Of a stretch of DNA of 64,000 bases, positions 18,670 to 29,276 are shown piece after piece. Position 1 is the stretch's first letter, and every line of letters begins with the position of its first letter. Source of the stretch: Nocardioides astragali (GTDB taxonomy: Bacteria > Actinomycetota > Actinomycetes > Propionibacteriales > Nocardioidaceae); NCBI RefSeq assembly GCF_024436375.1, contig NZ_JAFMZM010000001.1:930001-994000 (forward strand), written 5' to 3'. Under the pieces are notes generated by a model. That model was not told where the DNA came from and did no database searches. It was given only the letters and a program-made list of their open reading frames with translations. The position numbers and the translations under genes were made by a program.

Positions 18670-19956
18670 TCAGGCGCCGACGTGGAGCGTCGGGATCACC
18701 GGCTCCCCGGCCGACATCATCGTGACCGCGCGCGGCAGCTCGGCCAGCGACGCGCGGTGGCGGGTGCGTGCCTCCTCCAACGTGGCGCGGCCCACGACCT
18801 CGCCCGCCTCGACCAGCGGGACCAGCAGCGAACGGTCGTCACCGTCGTCCTCCGGCGGCTCGCCGATGCCGACCACCTCGGCCTCCGCCGTGCCGTCGGG
18901 CGAGCGGCGGCGAAGGGCGTACTTGCGACCTCCGATCGAGATCTTGTCCGACGACTTCTTGGCCACCGAGACCAGCTCCCCGCCCTCGCCCTCGCGGGCG
19001 ACGAGCTTGTAGACGAAGCCGCACGTCGGGTGCCCCGACCCGGTCACCAGCTGCGTGCCGACGCCGTAGGCGTCGACGGGCGCCGCGGCTAGTGCGGCGA
19101 TCGCGTGCTCGTCGAGGTCGCTCGTCACCACGATCCGGGTGCCGGTCGCGCCGAGGCCGTCGAGCTGCTCGCGCACCTCGCGGGCGATCTCGCCGAGGTC
19201 GCCGGAGTCGAGGCGCACGGCACCGAGGCCGGTGCCGGCGACCTCCACCGCGAGGCGCACCGCCTCGGGGACGTCGTAGGTGTCCACCAGGAGGGTCGTG
19301 CCCACGCCCAGCGCCTGCACCTGGGCGCGGAAGGCGTCGGCCTCGGCGTCGTGGAGGAGGGTGAAGGAGTGGGCAGCGGTGCCGGTCGTCGGCACGCCGT
19401 ACCTCGCCCGCGCGGCCAGGTTGCTGCTCGCGTCGAAGCCGGCGACGTACGCCGCCCGCGCGGCGGCGACGGCCGCCTCCTCGTGCGTGCGGCGCGAGCC
19501 CATCTCGATGCAGGGGCGACCCCCCGCGGCCAGGGTCATCCGGGACGCGGCCGAGGCGATCGCCGAGTCGTGGTTGTAGATCGAGAGCAGGACGGTCTCG
19601 AGGAGGACCGCCTCGGCGAAGGTCCCCTCCACGACCAGCAGCGGCGAGTATGGGAAGTAGGCCTCGCCCTCCGGATAGCCCCACACGTCGCCGGAGAAGC
19701 GGTAGGAGGCCAGCCACTCGAGCATGTCGGGGTCCACCACGCCCTCCAGCGAGGTGAGCGCCGCAGCATCGAAGCGGAACGACTCGATCGCGTCGAGTGC
19801 CCTCCCCACCCCGGCCACGACGCCGTAGCGGCGACCCTCCGGCAGACGGCGCGGGAACAGCTCGAACACCGCGCGCCGCTCGGCCGTGCCCGCCTGCCGC
19901 GCGGCCTGGACCATGGTGAGTTCGTAGTGGTCGGTCAGGAGCGCCGCTGAGCTCAT
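18670..19956 (-). CDS. pncB: Nicotinate phosphoribosyltransferase
   Basis: A 428-residue enzyme making nicotinate mononucleotide from nicotinate and PRPP with ATP. Family features are the opening [24 protein letters not shown], the [11 protein letters not shown] segment and GVGTQLVTG near the C-terminus, which bind the phosphoribosyl group. The ATG at 19956 is preferred; GTG codons at 19968 and 19959 could also start it. It is upstream of pncA in the same operon and divergent from clpS, a common actinobacterial arrangement. Confidence 0.93.
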   Translation of the reverse strand: MSSAALLTDHYELTMVQAARQAGTAERRAVFELFPRRLPEGRRYGVVAGVGRALDAIESFRFDAAALTSLEGVVDPDMLEWLASYRFSGDVWGYPEGEAYFPYSPLLVVEGTFAEAVLLETVLLSIYNHDSAIASAASRMTLAAGGRPCIEMGSRRTHEEAAVAAARAAYVAGFDASSNLAARARYGVPTTGTAAHSFTLLHDAEADAFRAQVQALGVGTTLLVDTYDVPEAVRLAVEVAGTGLGAVRLDSGDLGEIAREVREQLDGLGATGTRIVVTSDLDEHAIAALAAAPVDAYGVGTQLVTGSGHPTCGFVYKLVAREGEGGELVSVAKKSSDKISIGGRKYALRRRSPDGTAEAEVVGIGEPPEDDGDDRSLLVPLVEAGEVVGRATLEEARTRHRASLAELPRAVTMMSAGEPVIPTLHVGA

Positions 19957-19985
19957 CACGACCGACACTGTGCCACGATGGAGCC

Positions 19986-20282
19986 GTGTCAGCCGCCAGT
20001 CCCACAGAGGTCGAGCCGACCCTCACCCCCGATGAGATCACCTTCCTGGCCAAGCCCTGGGTGACGCTGGTCTGGGACGATCCGGTCAATCTCATGTCCT
20101 ACGTCTCCTACGTCTTCCAGACCTACTTCGGCTACGAGAAGGCGAAGGCCGAGAAGCTGATGCTCGAGGTCCACAACGAGGGCAAGTCGGTCGTCTCCAC
20201 CGGCACCCGCGAGGAGATGGAGCGCGACGTGCAGGCGATGCACGAGTACGGGCTGTGGGCGACCATGGAGAAGGCCTCCTGA
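19986..20282 (+). CDS. clpS: ATP-dependent Clp protease adaptor ClpS
   Basis: A 98-residue adaptor that delivers N-degron substrates to the ClpC/ClpA-ClpP protease. The core [18 protein letters not shown] and [19 protein letters not shown] match ClpS, including the Asp-Asp-x-x-Asn site that holds the N-terminal residue of the substrate. It has a GTG start. The DUF2017 gene follows at once, a conserved actinobacterial neighbour. Confidence 0.95.
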   Translation: MSAASPTEVEPTLTPDEITFLAKPWVTLVWDDPVNLMSYVSYVFQTYFGYEKAKAEKLMLEVHNEGKSVVSTGTREEMERDVQAMHEYGLWATMEKAS

Positions 20283-20283
20283 G

Positions 20284-20874
20284 GTGAGCGGGTTCGAGCA
20301 CCACCTGAAGTCCGACCGGGTCATCGCCACCTTCACCGGCTTCGAGGCCGATCTCCTGCGGTCCTTGGCCTCCCAGATGGTGGAGCTGCTGCGCAACGAG
20401 CGGGCCGAGCCGCCCGGGCCGACCGCGGATCCCTTCGAGGCGCTGATGTCCGAGTTCTCCGGGGCCTCGACCATTCCCGAGGACCCGGTGCTGGCGCGGC
20501 TCTTCCCGACGGCCTACCCCGACGACGACGAGGCCGCGGCCGACTTCCGCCGCTTCACCGAGGGCGGCCTGCGCGACGGCAAGGCCGCGGCGGCCGGGCT
20601 GATCATCGACACCCTCGAGGACGCCGGCCTGCCGTCCGAGCTCACCGAGGACGGCCTGGTCATCGACGTCGAGCTCACCCGAGCCGACGCCGAGGCCTGG
20701 ATGCGCGCCTTCACCGACATCCGGCTGGCACTGGCGACGCGCCTCGGCGTCGAGGCCGGCGACGAGGCCTACTGGCACTCGCTGCCCGACGAGGACCCGC
20801 GCGCCCAGGCGCACGACATCTACGAGTGGGTGGGCTACCTGCAGGAGAGCGTCGTCGAGGCGCTGACCTCGTGA
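20284..20874 (+). CDS. DUF2017 family protein
   Basis: A 196-residue acidic cytosolic protein found next to clpS in actinobacteria. Recognisable segments are LLRSLASQMVELL, DPVLARLFPTAYPDD and, at the end, DIYEWVGYLQESVVEAL. The GTG start lies one base after the clpS stop, so translation is coupled. Its role is unknown; the context suggests a link to regulated proteolysis. Confidence 0.85.
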   Translation: MSGFEHHLKSDRVIATFTGFEADLLRSLASQMVELLRNERAEPPGPTADPFEALMSEFSGASTIPEDPVLARLFPTAYPDDDEAAADFRRFTEGGLRDGKAAAAGLIIDTLEDAGLPSELTEDGLVIDVELTRADAEAWMRAFTDIRLALATRLGVEAGDEAYWHSLPDEDPRAQAHDIYEWVGYLQESVVEALTS

Positions 20875-20881
20875 GGGCCGG

Positions 20882-22105
20882 ATGAGCCCGATCCCCGACT
20901 TCATCCTCGCGATCCGCGAGAAGATCGGCAGGGACCACCCGCTGTGGCTGCCGGCGGTGACCGCGGTCGTCCGCCGCGGCGACGAGGTGCTGCTTGTCGA
21001 GCGGTCGGACGACGGCCGGTGGACGCCCGTCACCGGAATCGTCGACCCCGGTGAGGAGCCCGCCGTCGCCGCCGCCCGCGAGGTGCGGGAGGAGACCGGC
21101 GTACGCGTCCGGGTGGACAGGCTGGCCGCGACGCGCGCCCACCCCGAGACGGTCCACGTCAACGGCGACCGCGCCGCCTACCTCGACCTCACCTTCGCCT
21201 GCACCTGGCTCGAGGGCGAGGCCCACGTGGGCGACGACGAGTCCACCGCCGTGCGGTGGTGGCCGGTCGACGACCCGCCACCGATGAGCGACGTCATGCT
21301 GGCGCGGATCGATGCCGCGCTGAGCGGGGAGCGCGAGGCGCGGTTCGTCACGACGCCCGAGACCGGCCACGACGAGCCCGTGCCTCGCCGGGCCCCCGAG
21401 CCCCTCCGCCCCGACCGTCCCGTGCTCGGCGTCGACGCCTGCGCCGGTGGGTGGGTCGGCGTCCTGCTCGGCCCCGAGGGTCGACCGGCGGTCTACGTCG
21501 CCCGCTCGATCTCCGAGCTGCTGGAGCTCGTGGGGGAGACCACGCAGGTCAGCGTCGTCGCGATCGACATCCCCATCGGCCTCCCCGACGCCGGCGGTCG
21601 CCTCGCCGACGCCGAGGCCCGCCGGGTCCTCGCCGGCAAGTCGTCGTCGGTCTTCTCGACACCGGTCCGCGCCGCGCTCGAGGCCGCGTCCTACGAGGAG
21701 GGGAGGGCGGCCAACCTCGCGGCCACGGACGGTCGCACCAGCGTCAGCGCCCAGGCGTACGCCCTGCGCGAGAAGGTCCTGCAGGTCGACGCATGGGTGC
21801 GATCCGGGCCTGGCGTCCGGGTCATCGAGGTGCATCCCGAGGTGAGCTTCGCGCGGATGACGGGGGCCCCGGTCGTGGCGCGGAAGAAGGACGAAGCCGG
21901 TGTCCGGGCGCGGCGCGAGGCCCTGGCGGCCCACGGGATCCTGGCACCGCCGTGGTTCCGCGGCGCGGGGTTCGCCGAGGACGACCTGCTCGACGCCTGT
22001 GCTGCTGCCTGGTCGGCCGCGCGGCACGACCTGGGTGTCGCGGAGTCGTTCCCCGCGACCCCGGAGGTCTTCTCCGACGGCATCCCGGCAGCCATCTGGG
22101 CGTGA
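20882..22105 (+). CDS. NUDIX hydrolase-DUF429 fusion
   Basis: A 407-residue two-domain protein. Residues 20-155 are a NUDIX domain with the box GIVDPGEEP...REVREETGV near 52-74, preceded by LWLPAVTAVV. Residues 160-185 are a proline-rich linker. Residues 185-405 are a DUF429 domain (LGVDACAGGWVGVLL, AIDIPIGLPDAG, VHPEVSFARM, LDACAAAWSA), a predicted nuclease with an RNase H-like fold. NUDIX enzymes clear nucleoside diphosphate derivatives; the joint function is unknown. The frame is continuous with no stop or odd codon use at the join. It follows DUF2017 by seven bases. Confidence 0.85.
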   Translation: MSPIPDFILAIREKIGRDHPLWLPAVTAVVRRGDEVLLVERSDDGRWTPVTGIVDPGEEPAVAAAREVREETGVRVRVDRLAATRAHPETVHVNGDRAAYLDLTFACTWLEGEAHVGDDESTAVRWWPVDDPPPMSDVMLARIDAALSGEREARFVTTPETGHDEPVPRRAPEPLRPDRPVLGVDACAGGWVGVLLGPEGRPAVYVARSISELLELVGETTQVSVVAIDIPIGLPDAGGRLADAEARRVLAGKSSSVFSTPVRAALEAASYEEGRAANLAATDGRTSVSAQAYALREKVLQVDAWVRSGPGVRVIEVHPEVSFARMTGAPVVARKKDEAGVRARREALAAHGILAPPWFRGAGFAEDDLLDACAAAWSAARHDLGVAESFPATPEVFSDGIPAAIWA

Positions 22106-22157
22106 CGGGTGCACGTGCTGAGACGGCGCCGGGTCGCACCGGTTTCCTGCCTACCCT

Positions 22158-22631
22158 GTGGACGTGCTGACCATCGCCCAGGAGACGTACGACGCCATCG
22201 TGGCGCACGCCAAGCGCGACCACCCCGACGAGGCGTGCGGCGTCGTCGCGGGCCCCGAGGGCAGTGACCGGGCCGAGCGGTTCATCCCGATGGTCAACGC
22301 GGCGGGCAGCCCGACCTTCTACGAGTTCGACTCCACCGAGCTCCTGGCGCTCTACAAGGACATGGACGCCCGCGACGAGGAGCCCGTCGTGATCTACCAC
22401 TCGCACACCGCCACCGAGGCCTACCCCAGTCGCACCGACATCGGGCTGGCCAGCGAGCCCAACGCCCACTACGTGCTCGTCAGCACCCGCGAGTGCTTCG
22501 ACGAGGACGGCGGGAATAGTGACGGCCCTGTGGAGTTCAGGTCCTACAGAATCATCGACGGTGTCGTGACCGAAGAGGACGTCGCGATCACGCCCGCCCA
22601 CAAGCCCCAGCAAGAGAGCCCCCACTCATGA
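22158..22631 (+). CDS. mec: CysO-cysteine peptidase (JAMM/MPN)
   Basis: A 157-residue zinc metallopeptidase that releases cysteine from the C-terminus of the CysO carrier protein. The JAMM motif is intact: E25 (DEACGVV) and HSHTATEAYPSRTD with H81, H83 and D94. It starts at a GTG, with a second GTG two codons later. The gene leads the mec-cysO-cysM operon, as in Mycobacterium tuberculosis. Confidence 0.93.
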   Translation: MDVLTIAQETYDAIVAHAKRDHPDEACGVVAGPEGSDRAERFIPMVNAAGSPTFYEFDSTELLALYKDMDARDEEPVVIYHSHTATEAYPSRTDIGLASEPNAHYVLVSTRECFDEDGGNSDGPVEFRSYRIIDGVVTEEDVAITPAHKPQQESPHS

Positions 22632-22644
22632 GGAGCAGAGCCTG

Positions 22645-23878
<1,234 letters not shown>

Positions 23879-23932
23879 CGAGGAGCCGAGGCGTGGAGGC
23901 CAAGACGTGGTCGCCCGCGTGCCCCCGTCTTC

Positions 23933-23972
23933 GGTGGATGAGGTGCGAGCGGAGCGAGCCTCGAAACCACGC
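23933..23972. repeat. REP-like imperfect palindromic element, copy 2
   Basis: GTGGATGAGGTGCGAGC on the left mirrors GAGCCTCGAAACCAC on the right with a few mismatches. It ends in the same CTCGAAACC motif as the element at 13127-13193 and also lies in a gap just after an operon end. Confidence 0.45.
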
Positions 23973-24050
23973 CCGGAGCGCGGGAAGCTTGATGTTTCCT
24001 GGACTCACGGGCGGGGTCGAGTGTCAGTGGGTTTCTCTACACTCGAACAC

Positions 24051-25469
24051 ATGATCGAGACGCTGGAAGCAGGGCCCGGGACCGAGGTCGATGACCTGGG
24101 TCCCGCTGCTCTGCTCGCCTCGATCCGCTCCGCCCGCGCCGTCGAGGACGCCGCCGCTGCCCGTCAGCTCGACCTGGCGGCCCGGTGGGCCGACCTGCAC
24201 CCGCCGGAGTCGATCCACCACGCGGCCACGTTCACCAGTGGCCGCGGGATCAGTCTCGAGGTCGAGGAACCCATCGCCGGGGAGGGCTGCCCCACCGTCG
24301 CGGAGTTCTGCGTCGCCGAGCTCGGCACCGTCCTGGGCATCTCCACCGTGTCGGCGAAACGGCTGATCGGGCACGCCCTGGAGCTGCGGCACCGGCTCCC
24401 TCGCCTGTGGACGCAGGTCCAGTCGGGTCGGGTCGCACCGTGGCGGGCCCGGATGGTGGCCGAAGCCACGATCCACGCCACCCCGTCCCTGACTCCTGAG
24501 GCGGCCGGGTGGGTCGACGCCCAGGTCGCTGCCGTGGCCGGACGTGTCGGGCCCGCCCAGCTCGACCGGCTGGTCGCCGAGACCATCAAGCGCTTCGAGC
24601 TCGCCGCCGACGATCCGGCGGCGGACCCGGAGGACGGTTACCTCTCGGTGGACCCGCGGCACGTCACGGTCCACGACGAGGACGTCCACTTCGCTGGCAC
24701 CGTACGGATCGAGGCGGAGGTCGACCTGGCCGACGCTTTCGACGTGGACCGCGTCCTGACCCACGGCGCCGAGCTGAGGAAGGCTCTCGGCTCGACGGAG
24801 TCCCTCGACGCCCGAAGGGCTGCCGCCCTCGGTGACCTCGCGCGGACGCAGACCGCGCTCGACCTCCACACCCAAGGCAACACCGGCACGCGCGACGCGG
24901 ACGGCCTGCCGGTCGCGCGAGAAGTCGTGCTGCACGCCCACTTCGACGCCCGCTCCGTCGGTGACGGGGACACGGTGTTCGGTCCGACCGGGCGGCTCGA
25001 GGAGCGTCAGCGGCTGGTGCTGCTGGAGCAGGTCCGGGCCTGGTGCGGCGACTCCCGCACGAAGGTGACGGTCCAGCCCGTCATCGACCTCAACGCTCAC
25101 CTCGAGGCGCCCGGCTACGAGATCCCGGACCGGATCCGCGAGCAGGTCATTCTCCGCGACACGACCTGCGTGTTCCCGTTCTGCACTCGACCGGCGCGTG
25201 GCTGCGACGTTGACCACGTCATCGAGTACGACCACGACGCCGACACCGAAGGCAGACCCCAGCCCGGCCCCACCCTGACGCCCAACCTCGCCGCGCTCTG
25301 TCGGTTCCACCACCGCCTCAAGACCCACACCGCCTGGCACTACGACGTCATCGGACCCGGCGAGTTCGAGTGGACCAGCCCCCACGGCCACCGCTACCGC
25401 CGCGACGCCGACGGGACCACCCCACTCGACCCGCCACCAGAACCAAGCCGGCGGCCCGACCGACCATGA
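24051..25469 (+). CDS. DUF222 / 13E12-repeat HNH endonuclease-like protein
   Basis: A 472-residue protein of the actinobacterial DUF222 family. The long helical DUF222 part covers about residues 20-340 (ELGTVLGISTVSAKRLIGHA; GRVAPWRARMVAE). The HNH domain follows: TTCVFPFCTRPARGCDVDH with the His-Asp core at D388/H389, then NLAALCRFHHRLKTH near 423-433. Such genes are multicopy in Nocardioides and mycobacteria and are often considered selfish or mobile, though this is unproven. The start is the ATG at 24051, probably with a very short leader. An in-frame GTG lies at 24021. Confidence 0.9.
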   Translation: MIETLEAGPGTEVDDLGPAALLASIRSARAVEDAAAARQLDLAARWADLHPPESIHHAATFTSGRGISLEVEEPIAGEGCPTVAEFCVAELGTVLGISTVSAKRLIGHALELRHRLPRLWTQVQSGRVAPWRARMVAEATIHATPSLTPEAAGWVDAQVAAVAGRVGPAQLDRLVAETIKRFELAADDPAADPEDGYLSVDPRHVTVHDEDVHFAGTVRIEAEVDLADAFDVDRVLTHGAELRKALGSTESLDARRAAALGDLARTQTALDLHTQGNTGTRDADGLPVAREVVLHAHFDARSVGDGDTVFGPTGRLEERQRLVLLEQVRAWCGDSRTKVTVQPVIDLNAHLEAPGYEIPDRIREQVILRDTTCVFPFCTRPARGCDVDHVIEYDHDADTEGRPQPGPTLTPNLAALCRFHHRLKTHTAWHYDVIGPGEFEWTSPHGHRYRRDADGTTPLDPPPEPSRRPDRP

Positions 25470-25579
25470 CCCCGCCCCGCACCCCGCTGAGCTGATGCCG
25501 GCGGGGCCGCGGGCGTGCTCCGGTGAAGTGCGTGCTTGGGCCAGTCGAGTCGTCAGAGCCGGACGTCTAGGCTCCCCGC

Positions 25580-26206
25580 ATGCCTCGGGTCGTTCGCGTC
25601 CTCGTCCTGCTCGCCGCGCTGGTCATGACGCAGCTGACCAACCCTGCCGCGGCACACGACGCGCGGGACCACCGTCGTACGCCGACCCCGGACCAGCCGA
25701 CCGCCGAGGGCTACACGATCCCCGTACGCCGGCACGTCACCTACTCGGTGATCACCCGCGGTGCCGTCACCACCTCCGTCGAGGTCTTCCGGCGCCAGGC
25801 GCAGGAGACCTTCGAGGACCCGCGGGGCTGGCGCTACGGCGGCGTGGAGTTCCGCCGGGTCCGCCGGGGCGGCGACTTCACCCTCGTGCTGGCCGCGGCG
25901 CGCGCCGTACCGACCTTCTCGCCGACCTGCTCGCCGACCTGGTCGTGCCGGGTGGGGCGCTTCGTGATCATCAACCAGGAGCGGTGGAAGCACGCCTCAC
26001 CGGCGTGGAACGCGGCCGGACGCTCACTGCGCGACTACCGGCACCTGGTGGTCAACCACGAGACCGGGCACTGGCTCGGGCGTGGCCACGCGTCCTGCCC
26101 GGCCGGAGGTGGGCCGGCGCCGGTGATGATGCAGCAGTCGAAGGGCACCGGCGGGTGCCGCTTCAACCCGTGGCCGCTGCCCTGGGAGGCGACGGCCATC
26201 CGCTGA
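25580..26206 (+). CDS. DUF3152 secreted metalloprotease-like protein
   Basis: A 208-residue exported protein. A signal peptide (residues 1-25, ending PAAAHA-like) is followed by a basic linker and the DUF3152 domain. The zinc motif HETGHWLGRGH (H160, E161, H164, H170) has the metzincin spacing HExxHxxxxxH. RWRYGG-type strands and SPTCSPTWSCRVGRFVIIN match the family; the Cys probably form disulphides. It is tail-to-tail with the phosphodiesterase gene. Substrate unknown. Confidence 0.87.
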   Translation: MPRVVRVLVLLAALVMTQLTNPAAAHDARDHRRTPTPDQPTAEGYTIPVRRHVTYSVITRGAVTTSVEVFRRQAQETFEDPRGWRYGGVEFRRVRRGGDFTLVLAAARAVPTFSPTCSPTWSCRVGRFVIINQERWKHASPAWNAAGRSLRDYRHLVVNHETGHWLGRGHASCPAGGGPAPVMMQQSKGTGGCRFNPWPLPWEATAIR

Positions 26207-26214
26207 GCCCGGGC

Positions 26215-27255
26215 TCAGCGAGCGGTGAGCCGCAGGTCCATCTCGGCGTCGAGCTCGCTGCCCTCGACGGCAGGCAGGTCGAGCAGGTCGAGCGCGAGGT
26301 TGGCGACCATGCCGTTGCGCACGGGCGGTCGCCGCATGCCGTACGTGGTCCGGCTGGTGCCCGGGTCACGGTAGGCGGGGTTGATGTCGTAGAGGTCGAC
26401 CCCTCGATCGACGGCCGCACCACGCGCCATGAAGACGATGCGGTAGTTGTCGAGGACGCGGGGGTTCTTGTGCGCCGCGCCACGGCCGCCGTGGTCGCTC
26501 GTCAGCAGGATCGTGGTGCCGGCCCCGCGGACGGGGTCGGCGTTGACGGCCTTCACGACCCGGCCGACCAGGGCGTCGGACTGTCGCACCGCGCGCAGGT
26601 AGGGGCGCGACATCCAGCCGTGCGCGTGGCCGGCGGTGTCGGGCAGCGCGAGGTGGAGGAAGCGGAAGTCGCGGTCCTGGGCGAGGTCGGCGACGAGCTC
26701 GTCGACGAGCGCGGAGTTGTCGAGGTCGATGGTCGTGCGGTCGATGGCGTCGGGCCACGACCGCTGCCACAGGCTGAACTTCGTCTTCGCGGCGAACAGC
26801 GCGGTGGAGCCGCCGGCCGCGTCGACCGCGGTGAAGACCGAGGCGACGTCGTGGCCCGCGGCCGCCTGCACGGTGCTCGGGGTGGGCCGGTCGTCGTTCC
26901 AGGTGACGCCGTGACCACCGGAGGCGGCGTCGATGCGGCGGCCGGTGACCATGCCCGTGTGGTTGGGCAGGGTCACCGTCATCTCGCGCGCGGTGCGAGC
27001 GTTGGTCGTCGAGGCGCCGGCCCGCATGAAGCGGTGGAGGTTCGGCAGCTGCTTGCGGCCGAGCTTGCGCACGGCAGCGACGCTCATCCCGTCGATGGAG
27101 ATCGCGAGCACCGAGTCGGCCTCGGCGGCACGCACCACTCTGGGCTCGTCGACGCTGGACGGGAGCTGCGCGGGCGCCGGGGTGCCGGCCAGCACGATGC
27201 CCGCGGAGGCGAGCAGGGAGAGGAGGGACACGGCGGCGGAGGATCGGCGGAGCAC
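26215..27255 (-). CDS. Alkaline phosphatase-superfamily phosphodiesterase
   Basis: A 346-residue exported hydrolase of the type I phosphodiesterase/nucleotide pyrophosphatase group. After a signal peptide (about residues 1-28), metal-site motifs appear in order: VLAISIDGM, then TLPNHTGMVTGR, whose Thr is the expected nucleophile, DTAGHAHGW and SDHGGRG. The C-terminus looks shortened compared with large family members. Substrate unknown. It sits at the edge of the glycan cluster and diverges from the flippase-like gene with a 70-base gap. Confidence 0.8.
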   Translation of the reverse strand: MLRRSSAAVSLLSLLASAGIVLAGTPAPAQLPSSVDEPRVVRAAEADSVLAISIDGMSVAAVRKLGRKQLPNLHRFMRAGASTTNARTAREMTVTLPNHTGMVTGRRIDAASGGHGVTWNDDRPTPSTVQAAAGHDVASVFTAVDAAGGSTALFAAKTKFSLWQRSWPDAIDRTTIDLDNSALVDELVADLAQDRDFRFLHLALPDTAGHAHGWMSRPYLRAVRQSDALVGRVVKAVNADPVRGAGTTILLTSDHGGRGAAHKNPRVLDNYRIVFMARGAAVDRGVDLYDINPAYRDPGTSRTTYGMRRPPVRNGMVANLALDLLDLPAVEGSELDAEMDLRLTAR

Positions 27256-27325
27256 CCGGCGACCCTAACCCGATGCCGGAGTGCGGCGGGGATCGTCGGT
27301 GCTCGCTTCTGGGAGAATCCGTGCG

Positions 27326-28570
27326 ATGCCCACCCCCAGATCGTCCTCCAGGTCGCGGGCCGCGTCGGGCCTGGCCGCCGGCTCGGTGCTGTCGGGGCTG
27401 CTCGCCTACGTCTTCTTCGCCACCAGCACGCGCGGGCTCGGTGCTGCGGAGGCCGCGCCCGTCGCGGTCCTGTGGTCCTACTGGGGGTTCGCCGCGGCGG
27501 GGCTGACGTTCCCGGTGCAGCACTGGATCACCCGCACCGCGGCGGTGTCCGGCGAGCACGCCGTCCGGGCCGCGTGGGCGACGCCGGCGCGGCTCGTGGC
27601 GGTGGTGGTCGTGCTCAGCGGGGTGGCCGCCTGGCTGCTGCGGGAGCCGTTGTTCGCCGGCGACGCCCGCTTCGCGCTGCTGATCGCGCTGGTGGGCGTC
27701 GGCGCGGCCGGCATGGGCGTCGCACGAGGCCTGCTGGCCGCACGGCGGCGCTACGCCGCGGTGGGGGCCGTGCTGGTGGCCGAGAACCTGGTGCGGTGCG
27801 TGGCGGCGATGGTGCTGGTCGTGCTGGACGTGGACGACCCGGCGGCCTACGGGGCCGCGCTGCTGGTCGGGTACGCCGCGTGTGCCGCGTGGGGCTCGGC
27901 GTGGCGGACGAGGGACACCGGTCCCGCCGTGCGGGCTGACGGCCCGGGGTCGACAGGGACCTTCCTGGGCGGCGCGGCGGGCGCCCAGGTGGTGGCGCAG
28001 GCGGTGCTCACCGGCGGTCCGGTGCTGCTCGCCGTGCTGGGCGGCTCGCCGACGGAGGTCACGGTCCTGTTCGCGGCCCTGGCGCTCTACCGGGCGCCCT
28101 ACACGGTGCTGCTCGGCCAGGTCGCCCAGGCCACCGGTGCGCTGGCCCGGCTGGTCGACCAGAAGCGGCTCGACCGCCTGGCGCGGGTCGAGCGCGCGCT
28201 GCTCGCCGCGACCGTGGTGGGCGCGGCCCTCGGCGCCGCGGTGGGCGCCTGGCCCGGGCCATGGCTGGTCAGGCTCGTCTTCGGGGACGACGTACGCGTC
28301 GAGCAGGGGGTGTCGATCGCGCTCGCGGTGGGGTCGGTCCTCGCGCTCGCGACCTTGGTGCAGGGCGTCGTGCTGCTCGCGCACGGCCACCCGGAGCGCA
28401 CGCTGGTCGCCTGGCTGCTCGCGCTCGTGCCTGCAGGGGCGGTCCTCGTCGCCGCGCCGGGGAGCCCGACCACGACGATCGCCACGGCGTTCGTCGTGGC
28501 CCACGGATCGGCGTGGTTGCTGCTCGTCGTCGGCAGCCACCGGGCGCGCTCGGCGCTCAGCCAGGCTTGA
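27326..28570 (+). CDS. Flippase-like polysaccharide biosynthesis membrane protein
   Basis: A 414-residue membrane protein with about 12 helices, very rich in Ala, Val, Leu and Gly. The layout (GLAAGSVLSGLLAYVFFATS at the start; paired helices; a central loop with RARREAR-type basic residues) fits the MVF/Wzx-like exporters that move lipid-linked glycans across the membrane. Its place beside glycosyltransferase, aminotransferase and methyltransferase genes supports that. It overlaps the convergent methyltransferase gene by 14 bases. Start chosen: the ATG at 27326 just before basic residues and the first helix. Confidence 0.6.
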   Translation: MPTPRSSSRSRAASGLAAGSVLSGLLAYVFFATSTRGLGAAEAAPVAVLWSYWGFAAAGLTFPVQHWITRTAAVSGEHAVRAAWATPARLVAVVVVLSGVAAWLLREPLFAGDARFALLIALVGVGAAGMGVARGLLAARRRYAAVGAVLVAENLVRCVAAMVLVVLDVDDPAAYGAALLVGYAACAAWGSAWRTRDTGPAVRADGPGSTGTFLGGAAGAQVVAQAVLTGGPVLLAVLGGSPTEVTVLFAALALYRAPYTVLLGQVAQATGALARLVDQKRLDRLARVERALLAATVVGAALGAAVGAWPGPWLVRLVFGDDVRVEQGVSIALAVGSVLALATLVQGVVLLAHGHPERTLVAWLLALVPAGAVLVAAPGSPTTTIATAFVVAHGSAWLLLVVGSHRARSALSQA

Positions 28571-29276
28571 CCGCGGCCACCAGGACCGACGACCCCCAGG
28601 GCAGGTCGCGTCGGGTGATCAGCCTGGCCTCGGTCCGGCACAGGGCACGCAGCAGCCGGTCGACGGCTGGTGCGGGACGCGGCAGTCTCCCTGCTCCGGG
28701 GTCGGGCGGACGCAGCCGTCGTACGACCCGCTCCGCGACGAACATCGGGAAGACCAGCGCGAAGGCGTGGGTGGCCCGCTCGACCTGGAGTCCCTGACGC
28801 TCGATGGCTGCGACGAGGCGGCGCCGGGTGTAGCGGCGGTGGTGTCCGGCGCGGACGTCGTGGTCGCTCCAGGCCCACTGGTAGGCGGGCACTGAGACCA
28901 GCAGCCGGCCGCCCGGCCGCAGCACGCGTGCCAGCTCCTCGACCACCCGGGCCTCGGGCTCGCAGTGCTCGATGACGTCGAACGCGGCGACCAGGTCGAA
29001 CGACGCGTCGCGGAAGGGCAGGGCCAGCGCGGACGCGCAGGCATCGCGTCCCGCGACCAGCCCCCGCGGGTCGAGGTCCACGGCGACCCGGCCGGACTGC
29101 GGCAGCCAGCCAGCACTCGGCGCGTCGGCGCTGCCGACGTCGAGCACGCGCTCGGGCCGGCCCACCCAGCGCTCGAGCGCGGCACGCAGCAGGTCGTTGC
29201 GGGCGGCGAACCACCAGTAGGTCGGATCGTCGATCGAGGACGAGCCGGGCTGCTCGACCGGACGCACGCGCCTCAC
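28557..29276 (-). CDS. SAM-dependent methyltransferase
   Basis: A 239-residue class I methyltransferase. Motif I is VLDVGSADAPS near residues 44-54; acidic motif II is VAVDLDPRG; motif III is FDVIEHCEPEARVVEEL followed by VLRPGGRLLVSVPAY. The GHHRRYTRRRL segment is typical of glycan or lipid-linked sugar methyltransferases. The GTG start overlaps the aminotransferase stop (GTGA), so it is translated as part of that operon. Confidence 0.82.
   Translation of the reverse strand: MRRVRPVEQPGSSSIDDPTYWWFAARNDLLRAALERWVGRPERVLDVGSADAPSAGWLPQSGRVAVDLDPRGLVAGRDACASALALPFRDASFDLVAAFDVIEHCEPEARVVEELARVLRPGGRLLVSVPAYQWAWSDHDVRAGHHRRYTRRRLVAAIERQGLQVERATHAFALVFPMFVAERVVRRLRPPDPGAGRLPRPAPAVDRLLRALCRTEARLITRRDLPWGSSVLVAAVKPG

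Noticed and set aside
25495..27939. An 814-residue plus-strand open frame
   Set aside because: It overlaps DUF3152, the antisense of the phosphodiesterase and part of the flippase-like gene. It has shadow-type composition.
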